A stretch of 64,000 bases of DNA from NCBI RefSeq assembly GCF_001468065.1, contig NZ_LNYZ01000008.1, positions 146,359-210,358 on the forward strand. Reading direction: 5' to 3'. This document shows, piece after piece, positions 56,858 through 64,000 of this stretch; position 1 is the stretch's first letter; every line of letters begins with the position of its first letter. The position numbers and the translations under genes were made by a program. This DNA comes from Legionella steigerwaltii. Its GTDB lineage: Bacteria; Pseudomonadota; Gammaproteobacteria; Legionellales; Legionellaceae. The notes under the pieces were generated by a model. That model was not told where the DNA came from. It saw only the letters and a list, made by a program, of their open reading frames with translations, and did no database searches.

Positions 56858-59800
56858 CTAATACCCCAATACTTCATGTCTTTGTTCTTCCTCCGCTACT
56901 TTCATCACATTTCGTGAGTTTGGAGGAGGGAATAGACTTTGGCTTTGCGCATAAGTGCGCGCTGAAAAATATTCCTCAGTCAGGTTTTTTGCCTTCTCTA
57001 TAAGTAATTGGAATTTTTCTGTCAGTATTTGTATGAACTCACTGAAGTTATAATGGCTTAACTCAATAGACATCAGTCGATTATCTAACGCTTTGGATAA
57101 AGGCTGTCTGCCGTGAAACGTAGTCGGGTTCTGGGTACCAATAAGACAAAAACCTGACTTATTAGGTGGATTGCCCTCAAGGTCATAACCCGAGAGTAAT
57201 GCATTAAGCAATTGTTCATGAACTTGAGTATTAAACTCTTCTATAAAAACGACTTGTCCCTTATGAAACGCATCTAAGAGTTTCTCTTGCATTTCTTTAG
57301 GATTTGTTGGGGCAATGGTGATGTATTCAATCCCTTTTGCTTTCAGCAATGCATAGACTAACTGGCTTTTACCTAGTCCCGGTTCTGCTTCAAGAATGAC
57401 TCCATTGATACCCAGCTCCTGATCCCAAAGGCCTTGTATTTTTTTTTCTCGAATAAGCAACAACATTTCAATACTTAACGCGACTTTTTTGCGTGAGTCA
57501 GTCCAGATGAATTTTTTATCAGTAGTTTTGGGCTGTAATGCTTCTAAGACTTCTTTGAGTGACTTCTTCTCTTGTTTCCAGCTGTTTGCCTGCTTAATGT
57601 CCTTGCGAATATGCTGGCTCAGTTTTTTATCGAGATTTAATGTTTTGATTTCACTTAAAATGGCATAACGCATCAGGAAATCATTGGGCAGCAATTTGGT
57701 TTGTGACAGTTCTTTTAAGATAAAAAAGCGCAGACACATCATTTGCGCATTACGGGAGGTAATATTAAGCCCAGCATCTTGTGCTTTGGTATAGTATGTT
57801 TGAATGAGATTGAATAAACTCTTTGCATCATCATAGTGCTCAAGTAGAGGACTTAAAATTTTATCCAAGCGTTGCCCTTCAAAAGGCAAATAATTAGGGA
57901 AGCGTCTAAATAAATCAGGCTCGAAACGTCCCTCATAATGAGTAGGATTCCCTGCAAAAATAATTTTATGATTTTTAAGCGGATAACATGTTCCTTCATA
58001 CCAAAACTCTTTATCGCTACGTGCCAGCGCTTCGAACAAAGCATAATGTTCCTGACTTATATTGGCTTCATCAAGAAATAATATAGGTTGGCTCTCGCCC
58101 TCATGCTTAAGCCAATTTTTCACTCCAGCCAATCCATGATAGATAGTGATGGGCTTTAGATGTTCTTTTCCATACTTAGGTAGGATTTTCTGGACAAAAT
58201 AGCTCTTCCCGGCCCCAGTTTTACTGGTAAGAAACACAAATGAATGATCATCCAGATAGTTCATCACCATTTCAGGAGTAGTTGGCTCTGCATTTTCAGG
58301 AAGGATTCCTCCTCGCCACCCCAGGCGCTGGACTAAATGATCCATCCATTTTGCATGCTGAATCGGATCTTTGGGCAAATCAATAAAATGGCTATGGCAT
58401 GGTGTCAGTTGAAGTTGTTGATAGATTTTCTTTAATTGTTCTGCCAAATCAGGGGTTAAACGTGCAAAATCATCCTCAGGTTTATAGACATGAATTGTCT
58501 TATGGATGGCTTTAAAAGGAGCGGCATTGTCACTGATTAATAGGATGTTTTGAGCTGAAACGGGTTCACCATTGACCCAAAGAGTGGGTGGATCAACAAA
58601 GAGGGTCTGTAATTGTTGGGCAAAAGTTGTCGAAAATTGTCCTTTGAGAAGTACAGGTTTACCCTTTTTAATGGCGTTTAATAATTCAGTATCTTCACCT
58701 TTAAATTGTTTGCCTTTTAACGACACATGGAAGAACAAACTATTAAAATTGGTTTTAGGATCCACATTGATGGTGATTGCGTCTGCTGGTTTATAATGTT
58801 CCTCAGCATCATCTAAGTCATTGGAAATAATGAGTCGATTATTTTCTCCTAATGGTTCTATGGGAATAACCAATTTTTTCAACGGTTCAGGAATGAATAC
58901 TTTAGGCGTTGCTTTAAGCGTTAGTGCGCACTGTGCTTTTTTGGCCTCTTTTAAGAGACTGTACCATTGAATTTCAGTTAAATTATCGGTAATGAGTAAT
59001 TCAAGAGAGGGGTCTGCAGCAAAAAATCCAGGAAGCAGTTTCAGTGTATGATGTTTGGTGATTTTGTACTGACTAGAAAATAATGGCAATGTGGTTTGGT
59101 TGACAATTCGTTTTTGTCCAGGAGTTTCTTTAGGCGTAATAACCTCAGGGTAAGTACTCAAATCAGGCTGAGCAAATTCAAAGTGAAAATCCTTATGTAA
59201 CTCATGCCATTCGCCATTAAAGAAAAAACGCTTCCTTGCCATTAATTCTTTGATTAAGAAACGGAATTTAGGATCTTCAAATGGAGCATTGTGCAAAACT
59301 AACTTGGTGGTTTTATTTTTGGATGCTTTCATGAGAGCACCCGGTAAAATATCTAAAGTACCCTCATCAAAAGTATGCCGCCCTAAAAAAATGGATTCCC
59401 AATTTAAAGGCGAAGGAAAAAGAACATCATCGTCATTTACCGGTTGATTCGGTTTAATTTCTGGCAATACTGTGGGAGGGATTTGAGGCACTTGGCTGAT
59501 TGCATCAAAACGCGAATAAAAATCATCACCCATTTTGAATGCAGAGCGTTCGTCCATTCCCACAACGACATGCACATTGGGTGGGATAGTCAGATCTCCG
59601 AGCTTACGGTCTTCATTATCAATAACACTATTTAAGCTGACATGACGTGCTTTGGGATCAGACCAGTTAATGAACCACGTATAGGATTCATTCGGATTTA
59701 AAGTCGCATTTTTTAAAAATTGGCTTACCGGGCTATCCACCTTTTGGTCTTTGTTGTGCTCTACTCGTGTGTTACGGAGGACCAACGAATCTAAGTCACG

Positions 59801-62800
59801 TGAGAAAAAAGTGTTTTTGCACTGCAAGGATGCTTGATGCAAGGCTTCTATACCTTGATTGTCTTTAAAAATAAGCCATTGCCTTGGGTGTGAATCATTA
59901 GAAGTTAGTTTCTGTGCAAGCTCATCCGCGGTTTTGGCTTGAATAGGGAAGCTATTCCAGGTTTGAAATCGATTACCTGCCTTTAGGGGGGGAATGGTTT
60001 TCTTTGTTTTTTCTATGGGTTCTTGTGTTGCTCTTGCTTCTTGTCTTTTGTTAAGTGGCGGCATGGGCAGATTCACAACATTCGCCGCCCCTCCACCTAA
60101 ATTCAGAATAAAATTCGCGTTCATGCATTTTACACGAACGAATTGATGAATGTCGTTATCCACTAGGCTTGCTTCGATCTTCAATGCATCTGCCAGAGCT
60201 GAAAAGAGTTGGGCTCTGTGTCGACAAACCCCCGATCGTTTTTGAATTAAGGCATTCAAAACGTCAATGACATTACCTTCTATATCTGATTCCGCTGCTT
60301 CGTTTTCAAAACGACAATATTCGGCTAACGCTTGAATACGTTGCATTACATCGAGTTGTAACAACTGTTGATATTCAGCGCAGTCAACTAATTTTCCTGT
60401 TGCATCAAAAGATAATTTGGATATCCATTTGAGATGTTCTTTGGGGGCATTTCGGCTAAGGGTGAAATCAATATTTTTTCTTAGGTCAAAGATGTAATTC
60501 ACAAGACAAGAATTGACCCCTGTCTTAAACTTGATGAAGTAATAACCTGAAGTTTTATCTCTTTTGATTTCAAAATTCGGGGGTTCTGCTGCATAGTTAA
60601 TGAGTTTATCGTGGGTACTTAACGCAGGTAATTGAAGCCATTTGCCGACCTGGGGATTTTCAAAAATAAATTGACCATATACCGATTTTTTGGATGTATC
60701 TGGATGGTCAAATTGTTCATCTAATTGTTGTGTCGTCCGTTTTAGGGATTCAGAAACGGGCTCCAAATTTTTTTCTAAAGGGATATACGGTTTAAAGCAT
60801 TTACCGGAGGTAGACCAAAAAAATGAATTAAGGTGATAATCAGAAACTGGAGGATTTGCACCCTTTTTTGCTCTGAAAATTGTTCGTGCCGGTAAGGTTG
60901 GAATATGATCCGTTTTACCTATGTTCCCATCAAGTGAAAAAGAGCCATCACTGGGTCCAGCGTATTCTTGAGTTCCTTTTGCATCTTCCTCTAAAAACTT
61001 GATTTCAATTTGTGGATAACTGTATTGAAGCCATTGTGATCCAAGTACATCCACTCTATTTCTTGGATTAGGACAAGATATTGATTTTAAATTAGGTGCT
61101 ACCTTAATTAATTGATTGAATTCTTCAAAGGTTAACGCGTCCGAAGTAAGGGTAATGTGTGTTAACGAAGGAAGCGAGCCCGGATCCAAACTATTAAGCA
61201 GATCAAGAAGATTGGCGGGATAATTAATTTTAATCTTATGTAAATTGGGTGCAGCTGCGAAAAGGTTTAATAATTGTTTGGGCTGTAGGTTATTTTGGGG
61301 AGCAATAACTTCTTTTAAATTAGGTAGTGAATTGGGTGCTAAATTGATAAAGTCAGAATCAATAATGCAAGACGAAATTTCAAGATGGGTTAAATTAGGA
61401 GCACCGATTAGGAGGCTATGGAATTGTTCTGCAGTCATTTTCCCTTGTTCGAGAACCACTTTTTTTAGGGATTTGAGCGGATTATCTAATTGAAATAAAG
61501 GTGCTTCGTATTCTGTCCAATCGAAGTAGGAAATGGTCAGTGATTCGAGATTAGGCGCAGAATTAACGAGCGTATGTATGTCATCAAAAATAAAACTGGA
61601 ATTGACGTACAGTTCTTTTAAATGGATAAGTGGGGCATCAATTATAATGGGCCAATCCCAAGGCCCATAAAGTTTAGAGAGCGTCAGATCAGTTAAATTG
61701 GGTGTCGCATTAATTAACTCGTTTATGTGAGAGACCGCTATGCTTGTGTTTATAAGAGAAATTGATTTTAAATTGGTTAATTTTTGAGGATTAAGGTTGA
61801 GCGGGGTATTATGTTTAATAGATCCCTTTAGGAGGTAAAGAGACATCAAATGAGGCGAATTATTCAATAAGGTTGAAAAAAGTTTTTCTGAAAAATGAGT
61901 TTTTTGCGCGATAAAAAATCTTAATGCAGTTGTTAAAAGGGATTCATCATCCTGCTCTTCCTCCTCGTCCAGTGTTCTTAACTCACAATTCTCCAAAGAA
62001 AGTGAGAGCAAACTTTCTCTTCGATTGAGGAAAGAGAATAATGATAACCTGCTGTTTGTCAACGAAATATGAGTTGGTTTTTTGAGCAGGTCAGGGTGAT
62101 TTTGCAATAAATATGAAAAATAAAGTTTATCGAGTTCCTTAGCAGTTTGTGTCGCTTGTGTCGATTGCAAAAATGAAGGAATTGGTTTTCCTGGGGTTGG
62201 GTCGGAAATTTTTTGCTCAAAATAGAGGTATTTTTTCAGCCAGTTTCTATCCAGATTGGGGTGAGTATCAAAAGACCATTCGAGCGCACTGTTTAAATCA
62301 CTGATGTGCATTTCGGAATAACTTAGATCGCTGTCAAATTCAGGAAAATCCAGGGTGAGAAAATTGATAAAATGAAAAAACGCATTGGGAGATTTTAAAA
62401 TTTTTTCACAAAGATCATCAAATCCAGGGATATCCAAAAAAGCAACGCGATCGCCAATGAGATTTAATTTTTTTAACTGCTCGGTTTCTTGTGTGAGATC
62501 CAACGCACAATATTGCTCATGGATGCGAGCAACCTGTTCCTCATTCTCTATTTTTTTTAAACCTTCCTGAGTAGGAAAGTACACGGAAAAATGATCATCA
62601 ATTAATTTTTTTATAATCCGTTGTTTCAGGTAAAGATTGCTTGTAGATTCATTTATATCGCATTTGATAATAATTGCTTTTTTTTCGAGCTGCGAGGAAC
62701 CTATAGTGATGGTATCCCAGCATTCTGGATTCTCTGCGAGCGCTTTATCAAGGTTCAGAGTCCCACCATTTGGCTCAACAGAAGATTCAATAGTGGGTAA

Positions 62801-62857
62801 TTGATTCTTTTCATACAATAAGTCTAGGACTTCGAGGATTTCAGTCTGGGTTTTCAT
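56858..62857 (-). CDS. giant LRR / transglutaminase-like / tandem AAA+ protein
   Basis: This encodes 1999 aa. Residues about 250-640 are leucine-rich repeats with a recurrent APNL..L pattern. A transglutaminase-like core follows with Cys878 (SGVCRHRAQLF) and His904 (IHQFVRVKC); the third catalytic position appears to be Asn (LNLGG). After a 500-residue region of unknown fold come two AAA+ ATPase domains: Walker A SKTGAGKS (Lys1551) with Walker B LFLDEAN, and Walker A EPGLGKS (Lys1830) with Walker B VVFIEEFN. The second resembles MoxR/dynein-type AAA_5 modules. There is no signal peptide. The Glu-rich end AEEEQRHEVLGY resembles the E-block of Dot/Icm effectors, so a translocated host-acting machine is possible but unproven. 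Confidence 0.85.
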   Translation of the reverse strand: MKTQTEILEVLDLLYEKNQLPTIESSVEPNGGTLNLDKALAENPECWDTITIGSSQLEKKAIIIKCDINESTSNLYLKQRIIKKLIDDHFSVYFPTQEGLKKIENEEQVARIHEQYCALDLTQETEQLKKLNLIGDRVAFLDIPGFDDLCEKILKSPNAFFHFINFLTLDFPEFDSDLSYSEMHISDLNSALEWSFDTHPNLDRNWLKKYLYFEQKISDPTPGKPIPSFLQSTQATQTAKELDKLYFSYLLQNHPDLLKKPTHISLTNSRLSLFSFLNRRESLLSLSLENCELRTLDEEEEQDDESLLTTALRFFIAQKTHFSEKLFSTLLNNSPHLMSLYLLKGSIKHNTPLNLNPQKLTNLKSISLINTSIAVSHINELINATPNLTDLTLSKLYGPWDWPIIIDAPLIHLKELYVNSSFIFDDIHTLVNSAPNLESLTISYFDWTEYEAPLFQLDNPLKSLKKVVLEQGKMTAEQFHSLLIGAPNLTHLEISSCIIDSDFINLAPNSLPNLKEVIAPQNNLQPKQLLNLFAAAPNLHKIKINYPANLLDLLNSLDPGSLPSLTHITLTSDALTFEEFNQLIKVAPNLKSISCPNPRNRVDVLGSQWLQYSYPQIEIKFLEEDAKGTQEYAGPSDGSFSLDGNIGKTDHIPTLPARTIFRAKKGANPPVSDYHLNSFFWSTSGKCFKPYIPLEKNLEPVSESLKRTTQQLDEQFDHPDTSKKSVYGQFIFENPQVGKWLQLPALSTHDKLINYAAEPPNFEIKRDKTSGYYFIKFKTGVNSCLVNYIFDLRKNIDFTLSRNAPKEHLKWISKLSFDATGKLVDCAEYQQLLQLDVMQRIQALAEYCRFENEAAESDIEGNVIDVLNALIQKRSGVCRHRAQLFSALADALKIEASLVDNDIHQFVRVKCMNANFILNLGGGAANVVNLPMPPLNKRQEARATQEPIEKTKKTIPPLKAGNRFQTWNSFPIQAKTADELAQKLTSNDSHPRQWLIFKDNQGIEALHQASLQCKNTFFSRDLDSLVLRNTRVEHNKDQKVDSPVSQFLKNATLNPNESYTWFINWSDPKARHVSLNSVIDNEDRKLGDLTIPPNVHVVVGMDERSAFKMGDDFYSRFDAISQVPQIPPTVLPEIKPNQPVNDDDVLFPSPLNWESIFLGRHTFDEGTLDILPGALMKASKNKTTKLVLHNAPFEDPKFRFLIKELMARKRFFFNGEWHELHKDFHFEFAQPDLSTYPEVITPKETPGQKRIVNQTTLPLFSSQYKITKHHTLKLLPGFFAADPSLELLITDNLTEIQWYSLLKEAKKAQCALTLKATPKVFIPEPLKKLVIPIEPLGENNRLIISNDLDDAEEHYKPADAITINVDPKTNFNSLFFHVSLKGKQFKGEDTELLNAIKKGKPVLLKGQFSTTFAQQLQTLFVDPPTLWVNGEPVSAQNILLISDNAAPFKAIHKTIHVYKPEDDFARLTPDLAEQLKKIYQQLQLTPCHSHFIDLPKDPIQHAKWMDHLVQRLGWRGGILPENAEPTTPEMVMNYLDDHSFVFLTSKTGAGKSYFVQKILPKYGKEHLKPITIYHGLAGVKNWLKHEGESQPILFLDEANISQEHYALFEALARSDKEFWYEGTCYPLKNHKIIFAGNPTHYEGRFEPDLFRRFPNYLPFEGQRLDKILSPLLEHYDDAKSLFNLIQTYYTKAQDAGLNITSRNAQMMCLRFFILKELSQTKLLPNDFLMRYAILSEIKTLNLDKKLSQHIRKDIKQANSWKQEKKSLKEVLEALQPKTTDKKFIWTDSRKKVALSIEMLLLIREKKIQGLWDQELGINGVILEAEPGLGKSQLVYALLKAKGIEYITIAPTNPKEMQEKLLDAFHKGQVVFIEEFNTQVHEQLLNALLSGYDLEGNPPNKSGFCLIGTQNPTTFHGRQPLSKALDNRLMSIELSHYNFSEFIQILTEKFQLLIEKAKNLTEEYFSARTYAQSQSLFPPPNSRNVMKVAEEEQRHEVLGY

Positions 62858-62982
62858 TTAATTCCTGAATGTTATTTTATGTATGGTTCGTATTTCTAAT
62901 TGCTAAAATGCGTAATTATATATCTTTTGGTGATTTTGTGAGCATTTTATTGTAAAAATGATGAGGGAAGTAATTACTTATA

Positions 62983-63804
62983 TTATCTAGCGCGCATGGC
63001 CAAATATTTATCTATCATTTGGCGTGAAAGACTAATGGGTTTGGGTAGTTGTGGCAGTTTTTTTATTGAAAACCATTGGGCATCTTCGAGCTCGGTCGCA
63101 TCGATTTGAATCTCGCCACCATCATATTCAGCAATAAATCCTAACATCAAATTACTTTGAAATGGCCAGGGCTGGGAGGAACAATAATGCAAGTTTTTGA
63201 TTGTCAGTCCGACTTCTTCTTTAACTTCACGGATAACCGTTTGCTCAAGTGTTTCTCCAGGTTCCACAAAGCCTGCTAAGATACTGTAAATTCCAGGCAT
63301 AAAGTGAGGAGAACGTGCAAGTAAGATTTCATTATTTCGCCAAATGAGTGCCAACATAACGGGGGCAATTTGTGGAAAAATTAATGAGTTACAGTTGGAG
63401 CATACTTTGGCTCGCTCTTTATTACTGTACTGGGTTTTATGGCCACAATATCCACAAAATTGAGTGCTACTGTCCCAGTGCAATAGTTGTTTCGCTTTGG
63501 TAACCAGTAAAAACAAATCCTCATCGTTTATCAGTTCATGAGCCTGGCGAATATGCTGAAAAGCCATATATTCTGGTAATCCTTGAGGTTGTTTACTAAT
63601 CTGCACTGCAAAACATGGGGTATTACCATATATCCCTAAATAAATTTGACGTTCAATCGATAGATTGAGTGCATTGATACCAAAAAACTGAGGTATGGTA
63701 TGGTTCTGCAAAAGAAGGTCTTCGCCATGAAAGATGAACCAGAACGCGGGTTCAACAAATGAAGCAGGAGGATGTATTTGAGGAATAAATGGTTTTGACA
63801 TCAT
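62983..63804 (-). CDS. nudC: NADH pyrophosphatase / NAD-cap decapping Nudix hydrolase
   Basis: This encodes 273 aa from the ATG at 63804. A longer reading to 63945 would translate a family B repeat and is rejected. Zinc Cys residues are at 117, 120, 135 and 138 (CGYCGHK; CSNCN). The Nudix box is GFVEPGETLEQTVIREVKEE (178-197), and SQPWPF, the NudC signature, follows it. It cleaves NAD(H) to NMN(H) and AMP and can remove NAD caps from RNA. A perfect palindrome lies 16 bases upstream of the start. Confidence 0.93.
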   Translation of the reverse strand: MMSKPFIPQIHPPASFVEPAFWFIFHGEDLLLQNHTIPQFFGINALNLSIERQIYLGIYGNTPCFAVQISKQPQGLPEYMAFQHIRQAHELINDEDLFLLVTKAKQLLHWDSSTQFCGYCGHKTQYSNKERAKVCSNCNSLIFPQIAPVMLALIWRNNEILLARSPHFMPGIYSILAGFVEPGETLEQTVIREVKEEVGLTIKNLHYCSSQPWPFQSNLMLGFIAEYDGGEIQIDATELEDAQWFSIKKLPQLPKPISLSRQMIDKYLAMRAR

Positions 63805-63819
63805 GAGAAAATCCAATTG

Positions 63820-63837
63820 GTACACTATTAAGTGTAC
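63820..63837. promoter_or_regulatory. 18-base palindrome upstream of nudC
   Basis: GTACACT-ATTA-AGTGTAC is a perfect inverted repeat ending 16 bases before the nudC start codon, well placed for a repressor to block transcription. The binding protein is unknown. Confidence 0.45.
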
Positions 63838-63874
63838 ATAATGGTTTTGTACGTGGTCAAATTTTATGATTTTT

Positions 63875-63912
63875 CCCCTCACCCTGGCCCTCTCCCGAAA
63901 CGGGAGAGGGGA
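63875..63912. repeat. family B repeat
   Basis: cccctcaccctggccctctc-ccgaaacggg-agagggg forms a compact hairpin related to the arms at 878-1028. It lies upstream of nudC. Confidence 0.7.
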
Positions 63913-63915
63913 CAT

Positions 63916-64000
63916 AATGGTACAAACCGGGTAGACTGGTAACACTTTAAACCGGGATGATAGGTAACACTTTCTTAGGAGAAAAAGGTGTTACCGATGA
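63916..64000 (+). mobile_element. possible end of an insertion sequence and start of its transposase
   Basis: ggtaacactt occurs twice (63940 and 63963), each preceded by a variant of aaaccggg, and a third related gtgttacc follows. AGGAG lies six bases before a GTG at 63988 that opens a frame (Val/Met-Leu-Pro-Met) cut by the window edge. Sub-terminal repeats with a following ORF resemble the ends of IS481-like elements, but too little is visible to name one. Confidence 0.3.

Noticed and set aside
63805..63945. 47-residue N-terminal extension of nudC
   Set aside because: The extra residues translate the family B repeat at 63875-63912 and are absent from the NudC family; the start at 63804 fits the family.
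1..64000. CRISPR arrays, tRNA and rRNA genes
   Set aside because: No regularly spaced direct repeats with unique spacers and no tRNA or rRNA sequences were seen; the palindromes are dispersed, not arrayed.

Overview
The window looks like a Legionella chromosome segment. The base composition is AT-rich, several genes are eukaryotic-like (LRR/AAA+, Ser/Thr kinase, PP2C), and the intergenic regions are full of palindromic repeats. The biosynthetic locus matches legioliulin, the isocoumarin fluorophore of blue-white autofluorescent Legionella such as L. dumoffii. The genus is an inference from gene content; no database was searched.

Layout. 1-5.3 kb: a partial gene, a small secreted protein, a DUF559 gene bracketed by repeats, then radC facing coaBC-dut-algC. 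5.4-26.9 kb: a polyketide locus with a phenylalanine ammonia-lyase-like enzyme and a FadL-type outer-membrane channel on the + strand, and two giant AT-less polyketide synthase genes (about 4785 and 1291 aa) on the - strand. 27-35.9 kb: a membrane EAL protein, a TPR-methyltransferase, rdgB, an EamA transporter, a YdjC-like deacetylase, a fluoride channel with DUF190, and a GtrA/glycosyltransferase pair. 36-45.6 kb: a Ser/Thr kinase, dgkA, a FAAL-ACP-thioester reductase, a PP2C phosphatase with rearranged motif order, an MFS transporter and an unknown gene. 46-52.3 kb: aromatic and redox enzymes (DODA-type dioxygenase, O-methyltransferase, VOC protein, FAD oxidase, haem-oxygenase-like di-metal enzyme, kynurenine 3-monooxygenase). 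52.6-63.8 kb: a PAS-GGDEF-EAL protein with a KfrA-like N-terminus, a hendecad coiled-coil protein, small unknowns, a 1999-aa LRR/transglutaminase-like/tandem-AAA protein, and nudC. The right edge may be the start of an insertion sequence.

How the genes work together. The lyase would make cinnamate, and the N-terminal FAAL of the first synthase would load it on an ACP. Five ketosynthases then add five C2 units (9 + 10 = 19 carbons). Module 1 has KR and DH (giving a phenyl-diene), modules 2 and 3 have no reduction, module 4 has KR only (removing the oxygen at the future C6), and module 5 ends in a degenerate DH-like domain and a thioesterase. This order predicts a 6-deoxy-8-hydroxy-3-(phenylbutadienyl)isocoumarin, i.e. 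legioliulin. No acyltransferase is encoded in the window, so malonyl loading must come in trans.

Three families of dispersed palindromic repeats occupy most intergenic gaps. One copy lies in frame inside the large synthase gene.
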